Shown piece after piece: positions 1 to 7,520 of a stretch of 64,000 nucleotides of DNA (positions within the stretch are counted from its first letter, which is position 1; each line of letters begins with the position of its first letter). The position numbers were made by a program, and so were the translations under genes. Under the pieces are notes generated by a model. The model made no database searches. It saw nothing but the letters and a program-made list of their open reading frames with translations, and was not told where the DNA came from. This DNA comes from Bifidobacterium bifidum ATCC 29521 = JCM 1255 = DSM 20456 (GTDB lineage Bacteria > Actinomycetota > Actinomycetes > Actinomycetales > Bifidobacteriaceae). The DNA is taken from contig NZ_AP012323.1 of the NCBI RefSeq assembly GCF_001025135.1, positions 744,001 to 808,000 on the forward strand, read 5' to 3'.

Positions 1-1
1 C

Positions 2-682
2 ATCATTAGCGACGAACCACGTATCAATGACGAGATTCGCGTCTCGCAGGTACGCCTGATCGGCCCGAACGGCGAGCAGGTGGGAGTCATCGCGACCTCG
101 GTCGCGCTCAACCTGGCGAAGGAAGCGAACCTCGATCTCGTCGAGGTGGCGCCCAACGCCAAGCCTCCCGTCGCCAAGCTGATCGATTACGGCAAGTTCA
201 AGTACAACGAGAAGATCAAGGCCCGTGAGGCCCGCCGTAACCAGAGCACCGCCGAAATCAAGGAGATCCGCTTCCGCCTGAAGATCGATGATCACGATTT
301 CGAGGTCAAGAAGGGCCATGTGGTCAGGTTCCTCAACGGCGGCGACAAGGTCAAGGTGACCATCATGCTGCGCGGCCGCGAGCAGTCCCGCCCCATCGGC
401 GGCGTCGAACTGCTGCAGCGTCTGGCCGCAGACGTCGAGGAGTACGGCACCGTCGAGTCCCGGCCGAAGCAGGAAGGCCGCAACATCATCATGACGCTTG
501 CGCCCAAGGGCAAGAAGGTGCACACCCAGTCCGAGCAGCGCCGCCGCGGCGACCAGTCGCGCGCCGAGCGCCAGGCCCGTCAGGCCGCCCGCCTCGCCGC
601 CAAGCAGGAGGCGCAGAGCCAGGCAGCGGCGGCGTCCGCAGCCGCGATCGACGACCAAGACAAGACTTCCGAAACGAAGTAA
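2..682 (+). CDS. infC: Translation initiation factor IF-3 (5' end at window edge)
   Basis: IF-3 binds the 30S subunit, prevents premature 50S joining and checks the initiator tRNA-start codon match. The frame is open from the first bases and reads [12 protein letters not shown], the usual IF-3 N-terminus. The N-domain is followed by the linker ([17 protein letters not shown]) and the C-domain ([16 protein letters not shown]). An ATT codon at 5 or ATC at 2 sits where translation would begin. infC uses AUU in E. coli, so the gene may start there, or it may extend beyond the window. The C-terminus carries an Ala/Gln-rich tail. It heads the usual infC-rpmI-rplT order. Confidence 0.95.
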   Translation: MISDEPRINDEIRVSQVRLIGPNGEQVGVIATSVALNLAKEANLDLVEVAPNAKPPVAKLIDYGKFKYNEKIKAREARRNQSTAEIKEIRFRLKIDDHDFEVKKGHVVRFLNGGDKVKVTIMLRGREQSRPIGGVELLQRLAADVEEYGTVESRPKQEGRNIIMTLAPKGKKVHTQSEQRRRGDQSRAERQARQAARLAAKQEAQSQAAAASAAAIDDQDKTSETK

Positions 683-700
683 CCAACAAGGAGGGCAGCA

Positions 701-895
701 ATGCCGAAGATGAAAACCAATTCCGCCGCGTCCAAGCGCGTCCGTGTCACCGGCTCGGGCAAGCTGATGCATGCAGGCAGCGCCATGCGCCACAATCTTG
801 AGCACAAGTCCGCTCGCAAGCGTCGTGCGCTGAAGGCCGACGGCGTGCTGGCCACGGCCCAGTCCAAGAACATGAAGAAGCTGCTGGGCCGCTGA
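701..895 (+). CDS. rpmI: 50S ribosomal protein L35
   Basis: A 64-residue, very basic large-subunit protein of normal L35 length. It begins [20 protein letters not shown], the family signature. A strong ribosome-binding site (AAGGAGGG, 688-695) lies six bases before the ATG. It sits 18 bases after infC and 47 bases before rplT, so the three are most likely co-transcribed. Confidence 0.97.
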   Translation: MPKMKTNSAASKRVRVTGSGKLMHAGSAMRHNLEHKSARKRRALKADGVLATAQSKNMKKLLGR

Positions 896-942
896 ACCGC
901 GCCAGCCGAATAGATACGTCAAAAGAAAGCTGAGGAATAACT

Positions 943-1326
943 ATGGCACGTGTCAAGCGCGCAGTGAACGCCCACAAGAAGCGTCGCGTCGTTCTCGAAA
1001 GGGCCTCCGGCTACCGTGGCCAGCGCTCCCGTCTGTACCGCAAGGCCAAGGAGCAGCTGCTGCACTCCTTTACCTACAACTTCCGCGACCGCAAGGCTCG
1101 CAAGGGTGACTTCCGCAAGCTGTGGATCCAGCGCATCAACGCCGCCGTCCGCGCCGAAGGCATCACCTACAACCGCTTCATCCAGGGTCTGCACCTGGCC
1201 GGCATCGAGCTGGACCGCCGCGCCCTCGCCGAGCTGGCCGTCTCCGATCCCGAGACCTTCAAGGCCATCGTCGAGCAGGCCAAGGCCGCTCTGCCCGAGG
1301 ACGTCAACGCTCCGGTCGAGGCCTGA
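943..1326 (+). CDS. rplT: 50S ribosomal protein L20
   Basis: A 127-residue L20, which binds 23S rRNA early in 50S assembly and autoregulates its operon in many bacteria. The N-terminal basic extension ([18 protein letters not shown]) and the conserved block around RLYRKAKEQ are visible. It is slightly longer than E. coli L20, with an acidic tail ending [10 protein letters not shown]. It is the last gene of the infC operon and is followed by a hairpin terminator. Confidence 0.97.
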   Translation: MARVKRAVNAHKKRRVVLERASGYRGQRSRLYRKAKEQLLHSFTYNFRDRKARKGDFRKLWIQRINAAVRAEGITYNRFIQGLHLAGIELDRRALAELAVSDPETFKAIVEQAKAALPEDVNAPVEA

Positions 1327-1373
1327 GCCGCGAACCTCGGCGGATGCGCCTTCGCGCGCATCGGCAACCGCAT

Positions 1374-1400
1374 GAGAACCCCGCCCTGTGCGGGGTTCTC
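1374..1400 (+). terminator. Hairpin after rplT
   Basis: A perfect 10-bp stem, GAGAACCCCG (1374-1383) against CGGGGTTCTC (1391-1400), with a 7-base loop. No T-tract follows, so termination may be inefficient or Rho-assisted. The 3' arm runs into a short sequence repeated just before the next gene. Confidence 0.7.
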
Positions 1401-1467
1401 GCATATCATGCGGGAACGTGCAGGTATGCAAGCCTTCCGCACGCATACAGGGTTCTCGCATATGATG
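1393..1467 (+). repeat. 18-bp near-perfect direct repeat upstream of xerD
   Basis: GGGTTCTCGCATATCATG at 1393-1410 recurs as GGGTTCTCGCATATGATG at 1450-1467, one mismatch, 57 bp apart. The second copy ends seven bases before the xerD ATG and contains CATATGATG, which could serve as a -10 region. The repeat shares its first bases with the rplT terminator stem. Confidence 0.6.
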
Positions 1468-1474
1468 GGGCACC

Positions 1475-2443
1475 ATGTACAACGGATCCACCCGGCTTCT
1501 TGACCAGTTCATCGCGCATATCTCCGTCGAACGCGGACTGGCCAGGGCGACCGTGCGGGCATACGAATCCGATCTTCGCCGCTATCTCTCGTGGCTCGCG
1601 CACACGCGCGGCATCACCGATCCCGATGCCATCGGCAAAGCCGACATCGAGGAGTACGTGGCGCAGCTGGATTCGGACGGCGACAGCGCGCGCAGCAAGG
1701 CGAGGAGGCTTGCCAGCATCCACGAGTTCCACCGGTTCGCCCTCGCGCAGCACGCCGTGAGCGACGACGTGTCCGCCACGGTCAAGGCACCCAAGAGCGC
1801 GCAGATGCTGCCGGATGTGCTGACGATCGACGAGGTCTCCCGCCTGCTCGACGCGATTCCCGACCCGCACGGCACCGACGCGGCGCGGGGGAGAGCTGGC
1901 ATCGGAGCGTTGCCGGACGCCGTGCTGCTGCGTGACAGGGCGCTGATCGAATTCATGTACGCCACCGGATGCCGCGTCTCCGAAGCGGTCGGAATGAATC
2001 TGGACGACATCGACATCGACGACGCGCATGTGGCGCGGCTGACGGGCAAAGGATCCAAGCAGCGACTCGTCCCGCTCGGCGAATACGCATGTCGCGCGCT
2101 GCGCCGATACCTCGCCGAGGGGCGCGGCACGCTGGAGGGCCGCGCCAAGGGCACGCCGGACCGCCGCGCGGTATTCCTCAACAAACGGGGACGCCGGCTG
2201 TCTCGCCAGTCGGTATGGGAGGTCATCAAACTGGCGGGGGAGCGGGCCGGCATCGATCGTCCGCTTCACCCGCACACGCTCCGGCACTCTTTCGCCACGC
2301 ACCTGATCCAGGGCGGCGCCGACGTGCGCACCGTGCAGGAACTGCTCGGCCATGCCTCGGTCACCACCACGCAGATATACACGCACGTCAGCCCGGAGAC
2401 CTTGATTGAGGCGTACCTCACCTCGCATCCGCGCGCGCGGTGA
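1475..2443 (+). CDS. xerD: Site-specific tyrosine recombinase (XerD-type)
   Basis: A 322-residue tyrosine recombinase that resolves chromosome dimers at dif together with a second Xer protein. The N-terminal SAM-like core-binding domain covers about residues 5-95. The catalytic domain shows R167 (ATGCRVSE), K195 (GKGSKQR), H267 and R270 (HPHTLRHSF), H293 (LLGHAS) and nucleophile Y302 (IYTH). All six expected residues are present. It is called XerD rather than XerC from position: xerD commonly precedes parA/scpA in actinobacteria. The partner is the gene at 17209. No clear Shine-Dalgarno is seen, so it may be translated from a near-leaderless transcript. Confidence 0.92.
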   Translation: MYNGSTRLLDQFIAHISVERGLARATVRAYESDLRRYLSWLAHTRGITDPDAIGKADIEEYVAQLDSDGDSARSKARRLASIHEFHRFALAQHAVSDDVSATVKAPKSAQMLPDVLTIDEVSRLLDAIPDPHGTDAARGRAGIGALPDAVLLRDRALIEFMYATGCRVSEAVGMNLDDIDIDDAHVARLTGKGSKQRLVPLGEYACRALRRYLAEGRGTLEGRAKGTPDRRAVFLNKRGRRLSRQSVWEVIKLAGERAGIDRPLHPHTLRHSFATHLIQGGADVRTVQELLGHASVTTTQIYTHVSPETLIEAYLTSHPRAR

Positions 2444-2504
2444 ACGCGGAGCGGTTGCCCGGGCGCGATAGCATGGATGCGACATGCGAAGGAGGCAGCT
2501 CGAC

Positions 2505-3524
2505 ATGCAGCAGGCGGCATATTCCCGCTTCGACGGCGACGACGCGGGAAACAGGCAGGGAACGCTGCCGATCCGCGGCACCTACGCCGCCGCGCCACGG
2601 GGAGACGACGGGTCTTCGGCGGAAACGGTGATGGTCGGCACGTCCGGCGGCCCCGCGCACACTGGTGATGATAAGGTGAACGGTATGCCTACTGATCTGC
2701 TTGGACGAGAATACGAGACGTTCCCCGCGCCGAAACCGCTGTCGCAGCACGGTCCCGCGCGCATCATCGCCATATGCAACCAGAAAGGCGGGGTGGGCAA
2801 GACCACCAGTTCCATCAACATCGCCGGCGCGCTCAGCCAGTACGGGCGCCGTTGCCTGATCGTCGACTTCGACCCGCAAGGAGCCGCGACAGTCGGCCTC
2901 GGCATCAACGCGAACGCTGTCGAGAACACCGTGTATACTGCGCTGTTCGACCCGTCGATCGATCCGCACGAGATCGTACAGCACACGGATTTCGAGAATC
3001 TGGACATCATGCCGGCGAACATCGACCTGTCCGCCGCCGAGGTGCAGCTGGTCACCGAAGTCGGTCGCGAGCAGATCCTCGCCAGCGTGCTGCGAAAGCT
3101 CCGCAACGAATACGACGTGATCATCGTCGACTGCCAGCCGTCGCTGGGCCTGCTCACCGTGAACGCCTTGACCGCCGCGGACGGCGTGATCATCCCGGTC
3201 GCCGCGGAGTTCTTCGCGCTGCGCGGTGTGGCGCTGCTCATGCAATCCATCGAGAAGGTGCAGTCGCGCATCAACCCCGACCTGCAGGTCTACGGCGTGC
3301 TGGTCACCATGTTCACGCGCACCCTGCACTGCGAGGAGGTGCTGCAGCGCATCTACGAGGCGTTCCAGGACAAGGTGTTCCATTCGGTCATCTCGCGGTC
3401 CATCAAGCTGCCGGACGCCACCGTGGCCGCCGCCCCGATCACGATCTACGCTCCCGGCCACAAGACCGCGAAGGAATACCGCGAGGTGTCGCGCGAGCTG
3501 ATCGCCCGCGGCATCGTCGCGTGA
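2505..3524 (+). CDS. parA: ParA-family chromosome-partitioning ATPase
   Basis: A MinD/ParA-type ATPase of 339 residues with the deviant Walker A motif KGGVGKTT at about residues 94-101 and the DFDPQG switch near 121-126. The start at 2505 is preferred because GAAGGAGG (2488-2495) lies nine bases upstream. That Shine-Dalgarno would fall inside the coding region if the ATG at 2484 were used. A further ATG at 2685 has AAGG upstream and would remove a poorly conserved 60-residue leader. In actinobacteria this gene normally sits beside scpA/scpB. It is not next to a parB, so it is probably the orphan ParA of the segregation-condensation cluster rather than the oriC-linked one. Confidence 0.9.
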   Translation: MQQAAYSRFDGDDAGNRQGTLPIRGTYAAAPRGDDGSSAETVMVGTSGGPAHTGDDKVNGMPTDLLGREYETFPAPKPLSQHGPARIIAICNQKGGVGKTTSSINIAGALSQYGRRCLIVDFDPQGAATVGLGINANAVENTVYTALFDPSIDPHEIVQHTDFENLDIMPANIDLSAAEVQLVTEVGREQILASVLRKLRNEYDVIIVDCQPSLGLLTVNALTAADGVIIPVAAEFFALRGVALLMQSIEKVQSRINPDLQVYGVLVTMFTRTLHCEEVLQRIYEAFQDKVFHSVISRSIKLPDATVAAAPITIYAPGHKTAKEYREVSRELIARGIVA

Positions 3525-3560
3525 TGGCGCGGCCATGGTGAGCGGCGCAAGTGCGATGCG

Positions 3561-4415
3561 ATGAGCGAGTTGACGGAACCTGCCGACGGCGGCGAGATCG
3601 GAGGCGATGCCGCCGTCTCCCCGGGATTCTCCGTCGAACTGGAGGTCTATTCGGGGCCTTTCGACGCGCTGCTGTCCATGATCGCGAACCGGCGGCTGGA
3701 GCTCACCGAGGTGTCGTTGTCGGAGATCACCGAGGAGTTCCTTGCCTATGTGCGCACGCTGGATCTCGCGCGCGACATGGAGGAGGCGAGCGCGTTCCTC
3801 GATGTCGCCTCGGTGCTCGTCGAGGCGAAGAGCGCGGCGCTGCTGCCGCATGACCAGACGGATGGGGAGCGCGACGAGCAGAGTCTCGAAGCGCTGCGTG
3901 AGCGTGACCTGCTGTTCGCCAGGCTGTTGCAGTATCGTGCGTTCAAACAGGCGGCCGGCGATTTTCGCGCCCGGCTCGCTGCCAATGCCGGCAGGTTCCC
4001 GCATCCGGCATATGTCGATGAACGTGTCGCGGCGATGCTGCCGGAGCTTGCATGGTCGCTGGGCGCAGAGGACTTGGCGCGCATCGCCGCACAGGTGTTC
4101 GCCAACGCGCCGGCCAGCGAGGTGTCGCTGCATCAGCTGCATGTGCCGCTTGTCGACCTGCGCGCGCAGGCGGCGGTCGTGCGCGACCGGTTGCAGGCGT
4201 TGCCGGCCGGCGGTTCGATGACGTTCGTGGAATTGACGCGTGACGCACACCGCCGTGTAGAGGTGGTCGCGCGTTTTCTGGCGGTTCTGGTGTTCTTCAA
4301 GCAAGGCGTGCTGCAGTTTCGGCAGGCCGGGCCATTCGAGACGCTGCATCTGCGCTGGGTCGAAGACGCCCAGGACACCGGTGTGGTCGACATCGCGGAG
4401 GGGGACTTCGCATGA
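3561..4415 (+). CDS. scpA: Segregation and condensation protein A
   Basis: A kleisin of 284 residues that bridges the SMC heads and recruits ScpB in the bacterial condensin. The N-terminal SMC-neck-binding motif is visible (FSVELEVYSGPFDALLSMI, about residues 24-42). It is followed by the helical segment LDVASVLVEAKSAALLP. The C-terminal winged-helix region ends in DVVDIAEGDFA-like acidic sequence. It lies 36 bases after parA and upstream of scpB, consistent with one operon. smc itself is not in this window. Confidence 0.93.
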   Translation: MSELTEPADGGEIGGDAAVSPGFSVELEVYSGPFDALLSMIANRRLELTEVSLSEITEEFLAYVRTLDLARDMEEASAFLDVASVLVEAKSAALLPHDQTDGERDEQSLEALRERDLLFARLLQYRAFKQAAGDFRARLAANAGRFPHPAYVDERVAAMLPELAWSLGAEDLARIAAQVFANAPASEVSLHQLHVPLVDLRAQAAVVRDRLQALPAGGSMTFVELTRDAHRRVEVVARFLAVLVFFKQGVLQFRQAGPFETLHLRWVEDAQDTGVVDIAEGDFA

Positions 4416-4417
4416 GG

Positions 4418-4495
4418 CTCGCAAAACGTGAAGATACAGGCAGCGTCGTATTGGAAAATAGCGGTTTGGTTTTTTATATCTCGACGTTTTGTGAG
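4418..4495 (+). repeat. Short member of the ATTGGAAAAT repeat family between scpA and scpB
   Basis: Three bases after the scpA stop begins CTCGCAAAACGT (4418-4429). Its inverted partner ACGTTTTGTGAG (4484-4495, one G-T mismatch) ends just before the scpB ribosome-binding site. The interior holds ATTGGAAAATAGCGGTTT, matching the core of the ~200-bp elements at 13821, 44641 and 61217. The segment is AT-rich compared with both neighbours. It may be a deleted copy of that family. Confidence 0.6.
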
Positions 4496-4511
4496 CGAGA
4501 AAGGTGACGTG

Positions 4512-5084
4512 ATGGATGCGCAATTCACGGCGGAGGACTTTCCGGGTGGTCTGAGGGCCTGCATGGAGGCGATTCTGATGGTCGCCGACCAGCCGCAGCA
4601 CGCCGCCGACCTGGCGCGGGTTCTGGGCGTGGGCGAGCAGGAGGCTCGTGCCGCGCTGGAGCGTCTGCGCTCGCAGTATGACGAGGAGGGGCGCGGCTTC
4701 GAGCTGCGGCATACCGCGCGTGGCTGGCAGTTCGCGAGCCGGGCGCAATACGAGCAGGTGGTGTCGGCGTTCGTGACTGACGGGCAGACCGCGCGCCTGT
4801 CGCAGGCAGCGTTGGAGGCGCTGGCCATCGTGGCGTACAAGCAGCCTGTGACGCGCGCCCAGGTCGCGGCGATCCGCGGCGTGAACTCCGACGGCGTGAT
4901 TCGTTCGCTGACAGTGCGCGGACTGGTCCGCGAGGATGGCGTGGACGAGGATTCCCGGGCCGCGCTGCTGGTAACCTCCGGCCTGTTCCTGGAACATCTC
5001 GGATTGGAGTCGCTCGACCAGCTGCCCCCGCTCGCCCCATTCCTGCCCGAACGCGAGACCACCAACGTCCCCGACGGCGAATAG
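4512..5084 (+). CDS. scpB: Segregation and condensation protein B
   Basis: ScpB, a two-winged-helix protein that dimerises and binds ScpA in the SMC complex. The body (FPGGLRACMEAILMVADQPQ) and the conserved stretch AIVAYKQPVTRAQVAAIRGV (about residues 110-130) are diagnostic. The ATG at 4512 gives 190 residues and has AGAAAGG seven bases upstream. A GTG at 4428 would add 28 residues, but they would be encoded by the palindromic repeat and do not resemble ScpB. The element separates scpB from scpA by 96 bases. Confidence 0.9.
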   Translation: MDAQFTAEDFPGGLRACMEAILMVADQPQHAADLARVLGVGEQEARAALERLRSQYDEEGRGFELRHTARGWQFASRAQYEQVVSAFVTDGQTARLSQAALEALAIVAYKQPVTRAQVAAIRGVNSDGVIRSLTVRGLVREDGVDEDSRAALLVTSGLFLEHLGLESLDQLPPLAPFLPERETTNVPDGE

Positions 5085-5092
5085 GAGTTGCC

Positions 5093-5127
5093 GGAGGGCT
5101 GTCGGCCGTAAGCCGACTGGGGTGGTC
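5093..5127 (+). repeat. Intergenic GGGGTGGTC-type module
   Basis: Directly after scpB lies a hairpin-forming stretch, GTCGGC/CGTAAGCCGAC followed by TGGGGTGGTC. The same module appears at 16821, 24825, 42100 and 47042. It may act as a weak terminator for the scp operon. No other feature is seen between here and the operator at 5180. Confidence 0.5.
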
Positions 5128-5179
5128 GGTGTTTCAGCGTATGTAGGTTATGCCGCCTCCGCGGCCTCGCATGACACAC

Positions 5180-5206
5180 CACTTAAAGTCATGTTGACTA
5201 TAAGTG
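5180..5206 (+). promoter_or_regulatory. Palindromic operator candidate for NrtR
   Basis: CACTTAAAGTCA (5180-5191) and TGACTATAAGTG (5195-5206) form an inverted repeat with 11 of 12 matching positions and a 3-base spacer. It lies about 50 bases before the regulator start. NrtR proteins are known to bind palindromes of roughly this size and to autoregulate. The site would control the whole nrtR-nadABC-nifS block if it is one transcript. No second copy was found before nadA. Confidence 0.6.
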
Positions 5207-5257
5207 ATATGCTCTGGTCTTGAACTGGAGAGCACACCAGTCGGAAAGTGGGCATGC

Positions 5258-6070
5258 ATGGTCGGCGGAAACGTGTCGGAGCGGCGGATGCAACCGCCGG
5301 CCGTCGGGGTCTCCGTGGTGATCCTGGCCCTGGGGCCGGAGGAGACCGCGGCGGATTGCCGTGACGCGATGCCCTCGCGTCTGTGGCTGCCGCTGGTGCG
5401 CCGCGTGCGCCAGCCGTTTCTGGGGCGGTGGGCGCTGCCGGGCGGCGATTTGCGCGCCGACCGTTCGCTGGAGCAGTCCGCCTATCACGCGTTGGAGACC
5501 ACCACGGACCTGCATCCTCGCTACCTTGAACAGCTGTATACGTTCGGCGATCCCGCGCGATCGCACGGTGGCCTGCCGATGGTCTCCATCGTCTACTGGG
5601 CGCTGGTCGGCAAGGCCGAAGCCCATGATTTCACCGAGGCGGACAACGTCCGGTGGTTCCCCGAGGACGAGCTTCCCGAACTGGCCTTCGACCATCGGCA
5701 GATCATCGACTATGCGTTGTGGCGCCTGCGCAACAAGATCGAATACCCGGATATCGCCACCAAGCTGGTCGGTGACACGTTCACGCTGCGCCAGCTGCAT
5801 CACGTGTATGAGGCCATAACCGGCGAGGCCATCGACGTGGCGAATTTCCGGCGTCGCATGCTGCTGTCCGGCGAGCTGGAGGATACCGGCGAGAAACTGC
5901 GCGATGGCCGCCACCGCCCGGCGGCCGTGTACCGGTACAACCCCGACCGTTCCCGCGTGTCGACGGCCCCGCCCGTCGGGCCGCCACGCGACGCGCCGAC
6001 CATCGAGGAGCTGGAGGGCCAGCGCATCGAGGACGCGCTGTCCGCGTTGATGCCATCGGCACGCGCATGA
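5258..6070 (+). CDS. nrtR: NrtR-type Nudix transcriptional regulator of NAD metabolism
   Basis: A 270-residue protein with an N-terminal Nudix-like domain (VSVVILALGPEE ... FLGRWALPGGDL) and a C-terminal winged helix (FTLRQLHHVYEAITGEAIDV, FRRRMLLSG). The Nudix box is degenerate: the REUxEE core is replaced by HALETTTDL, as expected for NrtR repressors that sense ADP-ribose/NAD metabolites rather than hydrolyse. The ATG at 5258 has GGAAAG nine bases upstream. The alternative GTG at 5204 would place the start inside the operator palindrome. Its position before nadA, nadB and nadC supports the role. The effector is inferred from the family. Confidence 0.88.
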   Translation: MVGGNVSERRMQPPAVGVSVVILALGPEETAADCRDAMPSRLWLPLVRRVRQPFLGRWALPGGDLRADRSLEQSAYHALETTTDLHPRYLEQLYTFGDPARSHGGLPMVSIVYWALVGKAEAHDFTEADNVRWFPEDELPELAFDHRQIIDYALWRLRNKIEYPDIATKLVGDTFTLRQLHHVYEAITGEAIDVANFRRRMLLSGELEDTGEKLRDGRHRPAAVYRYNPDRSRVSTAPPVGPPRDAPTIEELEGQRIEDALSALMPSARA

Positions 6071-6187
6071 CGGGAGGCGGGCGGCAAGACCCGCGTCCGT
6101 GCCGTATAACCGCATATTGATTTTGGCCGGCCACCCGGTTGTCAGATACGTTGGCGTGCCCGCACGCCTTAGAGAAAGGAACACACC

Positions 6188-7468
6188 ATGAGCGCAACAT
6201 TGTCCGCCCTGTCAGTGGATGAGATCATCGCCCGCCTCGGTGCGCAGAGCACCTGCGACGCCGGCCTGACCCAGGATCCGTGGCATTTCGACACCACCAA
6301 GCCCAGCTACGGGCCGGGCGCGTCCATGCTCGACAAGCTGCCGCACAACGCACCTCGCCAGCAGGTGCTGCCGGAGGAGTACCGCAACGCCTCCGACGAG
6401 GAGCTGCAGGAGCGCATTCGCTCGGCCAAGTCCCGTCTCGGCAGCAAGCTACTGATTCTGGGGCATTTCTACCAGCGTGACGAGATCATCTGCCACGCCG
6501 ATTACGTGGGCGACTCGTTCCAGCTGGCCAAGAACGCCACGCAGTGCCCGGACGCCGACCACATCGTGTTCTGCGGCGTGCATTTCATGGCCGAGACCGC
6601 CGACATCCTCTCCACGCCGGAGCAGACTGTGACGCTGCCGAACCTCTCCGCCGGCTGCTCGATGGCCGACATGGCCAACATCGACCAGGTCGAGGAGGCC
6701 TGGAGCCAGCTCGGCGAGATCTGCGGCACCAAGCCCGACGCGGACGGCAGGCAGCAGATCATCCCGGTCACCTACATGAACTCGTCCGCGGCTTTGAAGG
6801 CGTTCTGCGGACGCAACGGCGGCATCGTGTGCACCTCGTCCAACGCGCACGCCGTGCTTGAATGGGCGTTCGCGCGCGGTAAGCGCGTACTGTTCTTCCC
6901 CGACCAGCATCTGGGCCGCAACACCGCCCGCGCGATGGGCATTCCGCTGAGCGAGATGCCGCTGTGGGACCCGTACAAGGCGCAGGGCGGCGCGACCGAC
7001 CCGTCCGACTACGCCAAGGCCAAGATGATCCTGTGGAAGGGCTTCTGCTCGGTGCACCAGCGCTTCACCGTCGAACAGATCGAGAAGGCGCGCGCCGCGT
7101 TCCCGGGCGTCAAGGTGATCGTGCACCCGGAGTGCTCGATGCAGGTCGTGGACGCGGCCGACGGCACCGGCTCCACCGCGTACATCGTCAAGGAGATCGC
7201 CAACGCGCCGGCCGGATCGGCCATCGCCGTGGGCACCGAGATCAACCTCGTGAACCGCCTGGCCGCGCAGTACCCCGACAAGACCGTGTTCTGCCTGGAT
7301 CCGGTGGTCTGCCCGTGCTCCACGATGTACCGCATCCACCCGGCGTACCTCGCCTGGGCGCTGGAGAACATCGAACAGGGCAACATCGTCAACCGCATCA
7401 CCGTGGACGACGACACCGCACGCGAGGCAAAGGTGGCTCTGGAGCGCATGCTCCAGGTGCACCCGTGA
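6188..7468 (+). CDS. nadA: Quinolinate synthase (NadA)
   Basis: Condenses iminoaspartate with dihydroxyacetone phosphate to quinolinate, using a [4Fe-4S] cluster. The 426-residue protein shows the family motifs LILGHFYQRDEI (about 89-100), CGVHFMAETADI with Cys129, HPEC with Cys316, and VCPCSTM with Cys375 and Cys377. These cysteines supply the cluster ligands. It belongs to the longer NadA class. AGAAAGGA (6173-6180) precedes the ATG. The substrate comes from NadB, encoded next, and cluster sulfur probably from the desulfurase at 10200. Confidence 0.96.
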   Translation: MSATLSALSVDEIIARLGAQSTCDAGLTQDPWHFDTTKPSYGPGASMLDKLPHNAPRQQVLPEEYRNASDEELQERIRSAKSRLGSKLLILGHFYQRDEIICHADYVGDSFQLAKNATQCPDADHIVFCGVHFMAETADILSTPEQTVTLPNLSAGCSMADMANIDQVEEAWSQLGEICGTKPDADGRQQIIPVTYMNSSAALKAFCGRNGGIVCTSSNAHAVLEWAFARGKRVLFFPDQHLGRNTARAMGIPLSEMPLWDPYKAQGGATDPSDYAKAKMILWKGFCSVHQRFTVEQIEKARAAFPGVKVIVHPECSMQVVDAADGTGSTAYIVKEIANAPAGSAIAVGTEINLVNRLAAQYPDKTVFCLDPVVCPCSTMYRIHPAYLAWALENIEQGNIVNRITVDDDTAREAKVALERMLQVHP

Positions 7469-7520
7469 TCGCAAGCTCCCGTCAACGGGAGCACATCAAC
7501 AATATTGAGGAAGCAGCACA

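Noticed and set aside
4428-4511. N-terminal extension of ScpB from GTG 4428
   Set aside because: The extra residues are encoded by the palindromic element, while the ATG at 4512 has a proper ribosome-binding site and fits the family N-terminus.
2418-4997. 859-codon open frame on the minus strand opposite parA/scpA/scpB
   Set aside because: It is antisense to well-supported genes. Its product has no motif and is His/Arg/Gln-rich, as expected from reading high-GC genes backwards.
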